From F23-D06 sp045116675 (GTDB lineage Bacteria; Bacteroidota; Bacteroidia; Bacteroidales; WCHB1-69), in assembly GCA_045116675.1 (NCBI GenBank), contig JBGUMF010000099.1, positions 1 to 7,908 on the forward strand: a DNA stretch of 7,908 bases, read 5' to 3'. Below are positions 1-6,421 of this stretch, in pieces. Under the pieces are notes generated by a model, which worked only from the letters and a program-made list of their open reading frames with translations, did no database searches and was not told the origin of the DNA. Position 1 is the stretch's first letter. Each line of letters starts with the position of its first letter. Both the position numbers and the translations under genes were made by a program.

Positions 1-1
1 A

Positions 2-772
2 ACCGGTTTAAGCTACTTTGGAGCAAGGTATTACTCCTCCGATTTGAGCATCTGGCTCAGCGTGGATCCACAGGCCTCGAAATATCCTTCGCTAAGCCTG
101 TATGTGTATTGCGCAGATAACCCGGTGAAGTTGGTGGACCCGAATGGGGAAACTGTTTGGATTTTTGGAGATGATGCTACTGCTGCCTTAGAACAATTAC
201 AAAATCAAACAGCGCTCGACCTCTCTTTGGACAAACATGGGAAACTGTGTTATTCGGGGAAAGCTGAATCTGATATTGATAAAATGATAGTTGATGCAAT
301 TGATGATGAGAATATAAATGTTAATATTATCTCTACAAAATCCAATGTTGTAGGTTCTGCAAATGGAGGTGCTTATGGGGGAAATTCTTATGAGAATGGA
401 AGCGTATGTACAGATCAATATGTCACTCCTTCCATCCTTGCAGATTTTGATAGATCTGTAGGTGATAGCAAACCTGGGCTAACAATGGTTCATGAGTTAG
501 CAGAAAGCTATTATGGTGGCACTCTGGCTTTAGAATATGGACAAAGTTCTGCATTTGGACAAGGCGAGGGATCAACATATACAGAAGCTCATTGGTGTGC
601 CAATCAAATTGCAATAGGGAACAGAGGTCCTGTTATTATTCGATCTTCAGTGCGACCTAATCCAAGTTACAATCGATTATTCCCAATTTCACCATATAAT
701 TTACCATTTGAAGTAGGTAAATTTGAGATACCGGCAGGATGGGCTCGAACTACAAATAGATTTGGTCTTTAA
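2..772 (+). CDS. RHS-repeat protein, C-terminal part with a putative zinc-protease-like toxin domain (5' partial)
   Basis: The frame is open from the window's left edge, so the gene begins upstream; the TTG at 44 is an internal Leu codon, not a start. The first ~50 residues match the RHS-repeat-associated core: GLSYFGARYY, then a VDP, a YVYCADNPVKL segment and the closing DPNGE at about 137-151. In RHS/YD-repeat proteins everything after this DPxG motif is the variable, usually toxic tip. The tip here is about 205 residues. It contains VHELAESYYGG (HELAE at 491-505) and, 28 residues on, EAHWCAN (His at 590-592). HExxE followed by a downstream His suggests a zincin-like metallopeptidase whose second canonical His is replaced by Glu. 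This resembles uncharacterised tips I recall from Bacteroidales RHS proteins with HEVxEAY motifs; that is memory, not a search. The tip is AT-rich. A small exported protein follows 10 bases after the stop. RHS identity is secure; peptidase activity is inference. Confidence 0.85.
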   Translation, partial: TGLSYFGARYYSSDLSIWLSVDPQASKYPSLSLYVYCADNPVKLVDPNGETVWIFGDDATAALEQLQNQTALDLSLDKHGKLCYSGKAESDIDKMIVDAIDDENINVNIISTKSNVVGSANGGAYGGNSYENGSVCTDQYVTPSILADFDRSVGDSKPGLTMVHELAESYYGGTLALEYGQSSAFGQGEGSTYTEAHWCANQIAIGNRGPVIIRSSVRPNPSYNRLFPISPYNLPFEVGKFEIPAGWARTTNRFGL

Positions 773-782
773 CTGTTGAATT

Positions 783-1370
783 ATGAAAATGAAGTTTTTA
801 ATTGCAACTATTTGTATTCTACCTATTGTTTTAAATGGGCAAGATTTGTGTTCCGATTGTGCTCTCACAATCATAGATTATTCAAACAATACAGAATGTT
901 GTGAAAAATGCCTATATGAATATTATACCTCCAAGCTAAAGCAAAACATAATCAAAGGAAATCTTTCTGATTTTCATAACAGCGAAAATGTTTTACAATA
1001 TGCTCCTATACCAGACAGCGTGGAAGAGGACTTTCGTGTTTGGGACATACATACGATAACTGGTTATTATTTGGATGATTTTGACGATTTATGCCGTGGT
1101 ACTTTTTATTGGGTCTCATTAACAATAGATTCATCATCTATCTTTGATTATTCTTCAGTCGTCTTAATAACAAACAATATTGAAGAATTTGAAATCGGTA
1201 ATACATATCATTTGAAAGTAACACCATACTTTTGCAAAAATTTAAATTCTTGCATCGAAAACGGCAAAAAATCAGTGGTGGGTCCCTCCCATACCTTATT
1301 TGATTTGGTATATAAAAGATGGATGATACCCGCCGTATCTTTGGGTATAAATTTCTTTTTTATAAACTGA
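783..1370 (+). CDS. Small exported cysteine-rich protein, candidate immunity/partner of the RHS tip
   Basis: I do not recognise a family. The 195-residue product opens with a clear signal peptide: Lys near the N-terminus, a hydrophobic run to about residue 17, and likely cleavage near LNG/QD at 19-20. The mature part has eight cysteines (C23, C26, C39, C40, C43, C104, C151, C157). These include two CxxC pairs, C23-x2-C26 and C40-x2-C43, so either disulfides in the periplasm or a small metal-binding knuckle is possible. The rest is rich in Asp, Tyr and Phe and looks like a beta-rich soluble domain. The start at 783 lies only 10 bases after the RHS stop, so the two are probably co-transcribed; a second ATG at 789 would also keep the signal peptide. 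Position directly downstream of a polymorphic RHS tip is where immunity genes normally sit. If so, export implies the toxin acts in the periplasm. Function is inferred from context only. Confidence 0.7.
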   Translation: MKMKFLIATICILPIVLNGQDLCSDCALTIIDYSNNTECCEKCLYEYYTSKLKQNIIKGNLSDFHNSENVLQYAPIPDSVEEDFRVWDIHTITGYYLDDFDDLCRGTFYWVSLTIDSSSIFDYSSVVLITNNIEEFEIGNTYHLKVTPYFCKNLNSCIENGKKSVVGPSHTLFDLVYKRWMIPAVSLGINFFFIN

Positions 1371-1420
1371 ACTCGAATTACTATTGCATTTTTTTTGACC
1401 AACGATGCCTATATCTAAAC

Positions 1421-1530
1421 AACGGCACGGGAGTGGAAACCTTTCTGTCATTCCCCTCTTCGCCCACTCATGCCATTCCGCGGCATGCACGTTCACGTCA
1501 TCTGCGCACGCGCAACCTGTACCGCGCCCA
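1421..1530. other. GC-rich non-coding segment with small dyads within the 1371-1705 gap
   Basis: The 335-base gap between the exported protein and the end of the alpha-glucan operon holds no gene I can support. From about 1421 to 1530 the base composition rises sharply compared with the AT-rich DNA on its left. It contains several short dyads: CATGCC at 1469-1474 pairing with GGCATG at 1482-1487, TGCGC at 1503-1507 pairing with GCGCA at 1510-1514, and a repeated ACGT at 1489-1492 and 1495-1498. The open frame crossing it (1319-1576) has no recognisable protein features. It may be a dispersed intergenic element or a structured RNA; nothing in the sequence decides. The remainder of the gap holds the heptamer tract (1536-1577) and the terminator (1643-1677). 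Confidence 0.35.
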
Positions 1531-1535
1531 TATAC

Positions 1536-1577
1536 CAGTAATCAGGGGACAGGGGCCAGTAGTCAGTAGTCAGTGAA
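1536..1577. repeat. Degenerate heptamer repeat tract (site A)
   Basis: Six consecutive 7-base units can be read in one phase, each starting with CAG. Two are the identical word CAGTAGT (1557-1563 and 1564-1570); others are CAGTAAT and CAGGGGA. On the minus strand the words read CTGACTA and the like, similar to CTGACCG at site B. A weaker continuation with GTTCATY-like words (1584-1590 and about 1598-1604) contains one 6-base unit, so I do not include it. The tract is in non-coding DNA just beyond the operon terminator. Confidence 0.6.
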
Positions 1578-1642
1578 TAGAAGGTTCATTGTCAAAGTTC
1601 ATCGTTCCTTAACTCCAAAGTGCGTTTGACTTCCTCAACAGG

Positions 1643-1677
1643 AAAAAATAGCCGTTCAGGTAATCCCCGAACGGCTA
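1643..1677 (-). terminator. Intrinsic terminator of the alpha-glucan operon
   Basis: Read on the minus strand, TAGCCGTTC (1677-1669) pairs perfectly with GAACGGCTA (1657-1649). Two further G-C pairs and one G-T wobble inside the loop leave a five-base loop. The stem is followed directly by six T's (the A run at 1643-1648 on the plus strand). It begins 28 bases after the GH57 stop codon, in the correct orientation. This is a textbook rho-independent terminator for the three-gene operon. No equally good partner hairpin faces the plus-strand genes to its left. Confidence 0.92.
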
Positions 1678-1705
1678 CATGTTATTGTTCAGAATAAGGG
1701 AGCTT

Positions 1706-2893
1706 CTATTCTTCCAATTGCAGTTTCACGTCGTTCAACACATTCATGTAGTTGATGAATGCCTGGTAGGGGGAGGAATAGACCTCGAAATTACGTTTTA
1801 CGAAACGGTGCCCGAACCATTTGGAACTCATGAAGTTGAAGTGGTCGGCGGCTTGCAGGCGCAGCCAGCTGAGCTTGGCCTGCGGGTTGGTGGACTGGTC
1901 ATACAGCTTTTGCAGCTTGAAGAGTTGGCTGAAGGCTTCCTGCTGGAGCTCGTTGCCAATCCATTCGTGCGTGTCCTTCTCTTCGCCGGAGCAGGAGATG
2001 GGCCACGGCGCGTGCATGGTGGCGGTGGTGACATCCATGTCCAGAACTTCCTTCGGTGTGATGAAACTGTAGTTCTCGTTGGCGACCAGACGGTCCACAA
2101 GATTGCGGAAGAAATCGAAGATCCCCGTGTCGGCGGTATAGTGCTCCCCGATGGTCTCGTAGTCCCAATACAGGTTGATGAACGGCGCTTCGCTGCCGAA
2201 ATTGCTATTGTTGAGGAAGCGCATGTATTTGTCAGCGGTCAGCGGGTACTGGTCCCAACTGGAGTCGTTGAAGCGCAGCGTGATGTCGTCGCACAGCTTG
2301 TAGGTGCGGAGCAGGAGGCGCACATCCGTCTGGTAAGGGTTGCAGTACAGATAGGTGGGACTCTTCCAGCCGAGGATATGGCGTGCGCCTTCCGTAAGGA
2401 TGACGCGGTAGCCGGCGTCGCCCAGCCATTCGCCGATCTCGTCCGAATAGATGATTTCCGTGTTGCAGAAACTCACTGGCTTGACACCGAAGGTCTCCTG
2501 TAACAGGTTCTCCTGCAAACGGATCTGTTCCATGAAGGCATCTTTCCCGAACAACGAGGCGATACTGTGGGTAAACGTGGAACCGGTGATCTCCACGCAG
2601 CCCGTGGCGATAAGCTCCTTGAAGCTCTCAATCACTTCCGGGCAGTAGTTCTTGAACAGTTCGATGGAACTGCCGGAGATACTGAAGCTGAGCTTGAAGG
2701 TGTCCGGATATTTCTTGATGAGCTCCAGCATCATCTTGTTGGCCGGAAGATAGCATCGCTCCGCCAGACGCTTGGTCAGATAGTGGTTCTGATAGTCGTC
2801 AAAATAATCGTGGTTTTGATTGATGTCAAAAAAACGATAGGTGCGCAACCGATAGGGCTGGCTGATCTGGAAATGGAAACATATTCTATTCAT
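1706..2893 (-). CDS. Glycoside hydrolase family 57 alpha-amylase-like enzyme
   Basis: This 395-residue protein carries the five GH57 conserved regions in order. They are an N-terminal H-x-x-x-x-Q-P-x-R-like motif (FHFQISQPYR, 6-15); GCVEITG with a following His (98-109); SFCNTE, where E146 is the expected nucleophile; WDYETIGEH (243-251), where D244 is the expected general acid/base; and LQAADHFNFM (346-355). GH57 enzymes are retaining alpha-glucan hydrolases or 4-alpha-glucanotransferases with a (beta/alpha)7 barrel. There is no signal peptide, so it should act on intracellular glycogen or maltodextrin. At 395 residues it is shorter than GH57 branching enzymes and lacks a visible C-terminal extension, which argues for an amylase or transferase role, though exact specificity cannot be read. 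Its ATG overlaps the end of the upstream GT4 gene by 8 bases, implying translational coupling. It is the last gene of the operon. The family call is firm; the reaction is less so. Confidence 0.92.
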   Translation of the reverse strand: MNRICFHFQISQPYRLRTYRFFDINQNHDYFDDYQNHYLTKRLAERCYLPANKMMLELIKKYPDTFKLSFSISGSSIELFKNYCPEVIESFKELIATGCVEITGSTFTHSIASLFGKDAFMEQIRLQENLLQETFGVKPVSFCNTEIIYSDEIGEWLGDAGYRVILTEGARHILGWKSPTYLYCNPYQTDVRLLLRTYKLCDDITLRFNDSSWDQYPLTADKYMRFLNNSNFGSEAPFINLYWDYETIGEHYTADTGIFDFFRNLVDRLVANENYSFITPKEVLDMDVTTATMHAPWPISCSGEEKDTHEWIGNELQQEAFSQLFKLQKLYDQSTNPQAKLSWLRLQAADHFNFMSSKWFGHRFVKRNFEVYSSPYQAFINYMNVLNDVKLQLEE

Positions 2894-4172
2894 GACGCAG
2901 TGTTTTTTCGTAAATGACTTTGAGTTTTTGGGCTACATACTCCCATTTGAGGTTGTTGACCTCTTCTTCGCCTTTGTCGGCGAAGAGCTTCGACAGGGCC
3001 GGATAGTGCAGGAGGCCGTAGATGGCATCGGCGGTGGCATCCACGTCCCAGAAATCGACCTTGATGGCGTGTTGCAGCACCTCGGCCACACCCGACTGTT
3101 TGGAGATGACGACGGGCACCTTGGCGCGCATGGCCTCCAACGGCGAGATGCCGAAGGGCTCCGAGATGGAGGGCATGACATACACGTCGCTCATGCCGAA
3201 CATCTTGTCAATGTCGGCGCCACGGAGGAATCCCGTGAAGTGGAAGCGGTCGGAGATGCCCAACTCGGCCACGCGGCTGATGATGTGCTGCATCATGTCG
3301 CCGTCGCCGGCCAGCACGAAACGCACGTTGGGATCCTTGTCCAGCACCCGCTTGGCCGTCTCCACGAAGTAGTCCGGGCCTTTCTGGAAGGTGACACGCC
3401 CTAAGAAAGTGACGATTTTCTCCTTCACGAATTTCTCGCGCTCGACCTTCTTGTCGGAAGGCACCACGGCGTTGTGCAGGGTGAACACCTTCCGGGCGTC
3501 GATGCCGTATTTCTCAATAACGATGTTGCGGGTGAGGTCGCTGACGGCACATACCGCGTCGGCTGCCGACATGCCCTCTTTCTCCATGCCATACACAATG
3601 TCGTTGCGGTTGTGCTCGCCGGAACGGTCGTACTCGGTGGCGTGGATGTGCACCACCAGCGGCTTGCCGCTGATGCGCTTGGCGGCGATGCCCGCGCGGT
3701 AGGTCAGCCAGTCGTGCGCGTGGATGAGGTCGAACTCCTCCTGCTTGGCGATTTCGGCGGCCACCTCGGCGTAACGGTTCACCTCCTCCATCAGATTCTG
3801 GCCGTATTTGCCGGAAAACAGGTATTTGCGCTTTTCGCCGGACACCTCCTCATGTATCAGTCCGCTCTCCAGCTGGTTGATGACGTTGTAATAGTCGTCC
3901 AGCCCCACGTAGGGCACCAGCTTCGAGTTGACCTGTATGAATGAGGTCTCGCCGGCTTCGGTATAGAAAGAGGAGTAGCGGGTATCCACCTCCACGTCGC
4001 TGGCGTTCACGATCCTGGCGAAGGTCTGGTCCTCGTCGCCTGATGCCCTCGGCATCACGAAGGTGACATCCACACCGTTCAGCGCCAGGCCTTTTGTGAG
4101 CCCGTAGCAAGCGGTTCCAAGTCCTCCGGAAATATGCGGTGGAAACTCCCACCCGAACATTAATACTCTCAT
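2886..4172 (-). CDS. GT4-family glycosyltransferase, glycogen/starch synthase-like
   Basis: The 428-residue product has the GT-B fold layout. The N-terminal donor/acceptor loop is WEFPPHISGGLGTA (8-21), equivalent to the KxGGL loop of glycogen synthases. HAHDW is at 151-155. The second Rossmann domain starts near KIVTFLGRVTFQKGPDYF (252-269), with R259 and K264 as the usual phosphate-binding pair. The E-x7-E motif SEPFGISPLEA (337-347; E338, E346) completes a retaining nucleotide-sugar transferase. In Bacteroidales clusters with a debranching enzyme and GH57 this protein is generally annotated as glycogen synthase, adding alpha-1,4-glucose from ADP- or UDP-glucose. A maltose-1-phosphate synthase-type (GlgM-like) or other alpha-glucosyltransferase activity is a real alternative. 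It is cytoplasmic, with no signal or membrane segment. The gap from the upstream debranching gene is 48 bases with no -7 box, and it overlaps the downstream GH57 gene by 8 bases, so it is the middle cistron. Confidence 0.9.
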   Translation of the reverse strand: MRVLMFGWEFPPHISGGLGTACYGLTKGLALNGVDVTFVMPRASGDEDQTFARIVNASDVEVDTRYSSFYTEAGETSFIQVNSKLVPYVGLDDYYNVINQLESGLIHEEVSGEKRKYLFSGKYGQNLMEEVNRYAEVAAEIAKQEEFDLIHAHDWLTYRAGIAAKRISGKPLVVHIHATEYDRSGEHNRNDIVYGMEKEGMSAADAVCAVSDLTRNIVIEKYGIDARKVFTLHNAVVPSDKKVEREKFVKEKIVTFLGRVTFQKGPDYFVETAKRVLDKDPNVRFVLAGDGDMMQHIISRVAELGISDRFHFTGFLRGADIDKMFGMSDVYVMPSISEPFGISPLEAMRAKVPVVISKQSGVAEVLQHAIKVDFWDVDATADAIYGLLHYPALSKLFADKGEEEVNNLKWEYVAQKLKVIYEKTLRHE

Positions 4173-4220
4173 GAATGGTATTGTTTTGTTAGTTTTATCT
4201 GTGATAAAAAACAGGCTATA

Positions 4221-6161
4221 TTATTTGTAGTGCTCGATTCTCCATTTAAGATAGAGGAGGGCGGCCACGCTCCAGGCCTGCGAGATGCAGCCGTTGGGTC
4301 TGTATGGAGGGTCGCCGTCCGCAATCTCGGCAATGGTGGAAACCCCGTAGGATTTCATGCAGCTGTCGAATTTGTATAAGATCTTTTGCAAAACGGGGAT
4401 GGCGGCGTTTTGATACACGGCCAGCATCCCGTCGGTGAACGGGAACAGCAGCCAGGGCCAGCAGGTGCCCTGATGGTACGCCGCGTCGCGCTCGGCCTGG
4501 TTGCCGGCGTAATGGCCCTTGTATTCGGGGTCGTTGGGCGACAACGTGCGGATGCCCTTCTCGGTCAGCAGCTCCTCGCAGGTGCGCTTCAGGATCAGCT
4601 GGCGTATCTTCTCGCTGATGGGCGTGTAGGGCAGGGAAGTGGCAATCATCATGTTGGGACGCACCTGGAAGTTCTTGTAGTCGCCGTCCACATAGTCGGC
4701 GAGGTAGCCGATCTCCTTCGACCAGAAGGTCTCCTTGAAGACATCCGGGAAATGGGTCGCAATCGGTTCCCATTCGTTCACAAACTCCTTGTCCTTGCAG
4801 TATTTGGCCAGGTCGAGGCAGAACTTGAGGGCGTTGTACCAGAGGGCGTTGATTTCCACCTGGCAGCCGGTGCGCGGGGTGACGGGCTTGCCGTCGATGA
4901 CGGCGTCCATCCACGTGAGGGCCAGTCCGGGGCCGCCGGCATAGATCAGCCCGTTGTCCAGCATCCGGATGTTATTTAGCGTGCCCTTGCGGTAGGCGTT
5001 CAGGATGTCCTTCAGCGTCTGGCCGTATTCCTCCCAGATGAGGCGTTTCTTGCGGATGCACTCGGCGTAGAGCTGCAGGGTGCGGATGAACCAGAGCGGG
5101 GCGTCCACCGAGTTGTAGGCGGCGCCGCTGCCCTCCCCGATGTTGGGGAACAGCCCGTCGCGCATCTCCTTCACCATGTCGTCCATGATCTCCTTGCAGA
5201 GGTCGTTCTTGCCCAAGGCTAAGGTGAGGCCGGGCAGGGCGATGAACGTGTCGCGTCCCCAGCGCCCGAACCACGGGTATCCGGCTATGATCTCCGTCTT
5301 GCCGTTGCGCTTGACGATGAACTGCTCGGCTGCATTCCGCAGACAGTTGAAGAAAGAGGATCGCGGGGTGTGCTGCTTGGCCTCCACCTCGAACAGTCCG
5401 GCAATGTCGGCGGGGTTGATGGGCTCGGTGCCGATGGTGATGTACAGCTCCTTGTTGTGTACCAAGGCCGTGATGAGGCCCGGAGCCATCAGGTCTTCGT
5501 GTCCCTCGTAGCCGCGGTTGAGCTCCTCGGCGTATTCCACGTTGTTGAACCAGACGGGATTGTGCAGGTAGGAAATCTCTTCCGAACACTGGAGATATAC
5601 CGGTGTGTAGTTGTCGTACAGGCAGTAGCCCACACCATTCTCAACAGAACGGAAAGAGGTGTTGGCATTGGGATTCGCGTGCGTGAGCGCGTGGATGTTG
5701 CGGAAAGCCAGCATCGGCTGGAACTGGATGGAGGCCGACTCGTAGTCGTCCAGGATGGTGTATTTTATGATCAGACGGTCGCTGTTGTTCAGAAACAGAA
5801 TCTCTTTGGTGAAGTTGAACTTGCCCACGCGGTAGTAGCAGGTGGGCACGTTGTCGGCCGTGAAGCGTTGCAAGTACTTGTTCCCCTTGGGCTCAATGGC
5901 ACCGCCCTTGTACTGGTGTACACTCAAGTGGAAGTCCATGTTGTTGACGATGATGGTCTCGTTCAGGTTGGAGACCAGGACGTGCCGTTCATGGCCGATT
6001 TTGTCCTGCGGCACGATGAACAGCCCGTGGTATTTGCGGGTGTTCAGCCCCGCCAGCGTGGTGGTGGCGAAGGAGCCGGTACGGCTGCATCGCAGGATCT
6101 CGCGAGTCTTGGAATAGTTGAGATTTACGAGGTCTGATTTTTCAAATTCTATGTAACTCAT
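4221..6161 (-). CDS. Glycogen debranching enzyme, amylo-alpha-1,6-glucosidase (GH133 type)
   Basis: The 646-residue protein has the two-domain architecture of bacterial debranching enzymes. The N-terminal beta-sandwich domain includes GLNTRKYHGLFIV (38-50) and runs to about residue 260. An (alpha/alpha)6 catalytic barrel follows to the end, with GYPWFGRWGRDTFIALPG (294-311), VDAPLWF (352-358), LTWMDA (415-420), CQVEINALWYNAL (433-445), YHQGTCWPW (562-570) and IADGDPPYRPNGCISQAW (613-630). By analogy with the barrel's usual layout, D419 and E612 are candidate catalytic acids; that assignment is inference. The enzyme removes alpha-1,6-linked glucose at glycogen branch points. No signal peptide is present, so the substrate is intracellular. 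Length matches the family and no frame damage is visible. The ATG at 6161 begins MSYIEFEK and lies about 58 bases below a good Bacteroidetes -7 box, which supports the start. It is the first gene of the operon. Confidence 0.93.
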   Translation of the reverse strand: MSYIEFEKSDLVNLNYSKTREILRCSRTGSFATTTLAGLNTRKYHGLFIVPQDKIGHERHVLVSNLNETIIVNNMDFHLSVHQYKGGAIEPKGNKYLQRFTADNVPTCYYRVGKFNFTKEILFLNNSDRLIIKYTILDDYESASIQFQPMLAFRNIHALTHANPNANTSFRSVENGVGYCLYDNYTPVYLQCSEEISYLHNPVWFNNVEYAEELNRGYEGHEDLMAPGLITALVHNKELYITIGTEPINPADIAGLFEVEAKQHTPRSSFFNCLRNAAEQFIVKRNGKTEIIAGYPWFGRWGRDTFIALPGLTLALGKNDLCKEIMDDMVKEMRDGLFPNIGEGSGAAYNSVDAPLWFIRTLQLYAECIRKKRLIWEEYGQTLKDILNAYRKGTLNNIRMLDNGLIYAGGPGLALTWMDAVIDGKPVTPRTGCQVEINALWYNALKFCLDLAKYCKDKEFVNEWEPIATHFPDVFKETFWSKEIGYLADYVDGDYKNFQVRPNMMIATSLPYTPISEKIRQLILKRTCEELLTEKGIRTLSPNDPEYKGHYAGNQAERDAAYHQGTCWPWLLFPFTDGMLAVYQNAAIPVLQKILYKFDSCMKSYGVSTIAEIADGDPPYRPNGCISQAWSVAALLYLKWRIEHYK

Positions 6162-6218
6162 TGTATATAAAATTGATATATATAATAATCCAAATTATTG
6201 ATAATAATTTACGAACGG

Positions 6219-6246
6219 CAAAGATACGAAAATATATTTTAACAAA
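6219..6246 (-). promoter_or_regulatory. Bacteroidetes-type promoter of the alpha-glucan operon
   Basis: On the minus strand TATCTTTG (6226-6219) matches the Bacteroidetes -7 consensus TAnnTTTG exactly. A TTTG -33 element (6246-6243) lies 16 bases upstream. The predicted start of transcription is near 6212, giving an AT-rich leader of about 50 bases before the debranching gene ATG at 6161. No Shine-Dalgarno sequence is evident, as expected in this phylum. Confidence 0.75.
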
Positions 6247-6259
6247 CGGTGTTTGTTAA
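6239..6259. promoter_or_regulatory. Perfect 9-bp-arm dyad overlapping the -33 box, candidate operator
   Basis: TTAACAAAC (6239-6247) and GTTTGTTAA (6251-6259) are perfect inverted repeats around a GGT spacer. The left arm contains the -33 TTTG of the operon promoter on the minus strand. No T run follows in either direction, so it is not a terminator. Placement over the promoter is what an operator for a dimeric regulator would look like, so the alpha-glucan operon may be switched by carbohydrate status. No regulator gene lies in the window, so the protein is unknown. Confidence 0.5.
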
Positions 6260-6274
6260 CAAGTTTCTCGGTGG

Positions 6275-6351
6275 CGGATGTCGTTTTGCGATTTGCGGTT
6301 TACGGTTTGCGATGAGTGGTTCATAAAACACTGACCGCTAATCACGAACTG
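6275..6351. repeat. Degenerate heptamer repeat tract (site B)
   Basis: At 6275-6316 the sequence reads in consecutive 7-base units that each begin with CG, for example CGATTTG (6289-6295), CGGTTTA (6296-6302) and CGGTTTG (6303-6309). On the minus strand these are CAAATCG, TAAACCG and CAAACCG, the same vocabulary as sites C and D. After two less regular units, a second block at 6331-6351 has plus-sense words CTGACCG, CTAATCA and CGAACTG, similar to the CTAACGG word at site D. The tract fills much of the 260-base gap upstream of the operon promoter. No gene is visible in this gap. Confidence 0.55.
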
Positions 6352-6363
6352 TTCTCCTTTGCT

Positions 6364-6401
6364 TGCCCATAAGGCAGGCCAGCGGTCTGCTGGGGTGGGT
6401 A
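6364..6401. other. Small structured intergenic element
   Basis: Several overlapping pairings are visible. TGCC (6364-6367) pairs with GGCA (6373-6376). CCAGC (6379-6383) pairs with GCTGG (6389-6393) around a five-base loop. As an alternative outer stem, TGCCCA (6364-6369) can pair with TGGGTA (6396-6401) with one G-T wobble, enclosing the CCAGC hairpin. The segment is GC-rich in AT-rich surroundings and lies just past the stop codon of the minus-strand gene at 6422. It has no T tract, so I do not call it an intrinsic terminator, though an RNA-end or dispersed-repeat role is possible. Confidence 0.3.
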
Positions 6402-6421
6402 GGAACAGGGCCGACTATTAA

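Noticed and set aside
44..46. TTG as the start codon of the first gene
   Set aside because: The frame is open to the window edge, and the upstream codons encode GLSYFGARYY, part of the RHS core, so the TTG is internal.
1389..1396. Run of eight T's as a terminator for the toxin/partner pair
   Set aside because: No stable GC-containing hairpin precedes it; the only nearby pairing is a short AT-only stem inside the coding end.
1319..1576. 85-codon plus-strand open frame in the gap
   Set aside because: Its start lies inside the preceding gene, the translation changes character at the GC-rich island, and its end runs through the heptamer tract; no protein signature.
1679..2503. Long plus-strand open frame (274 codons) opposite the GH57 gene
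   Set aside because: It is antisense to a gene with all five GH57 motifs, and its translation is a compositionally odd Val/Glu/Gly-rich string typical of antisense frames in GC-rich genes.
2892..3944. Several plus-strand open frames opposite the GT4 gene
   Set aside because: All are antisense to a protein with intact GT4 motifs; their low-complexity Val/Ala/Gly/His content reflects codon bias on the opposite strand.
4173..4220. Internal promoter between the debranching and GT4 genes
   Set aside because: No TAnnTTTG match on the minus strand in this 48-base gap; the genes are better explained as one transcript.
5370..6137. Long plus-strand open frame (255 codons) opposite the debranching gene
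   Set aside because: Shadow frame; the minus-strand protein carries clear debranching-enzyme motifs and the antisense product has no recognisable features.
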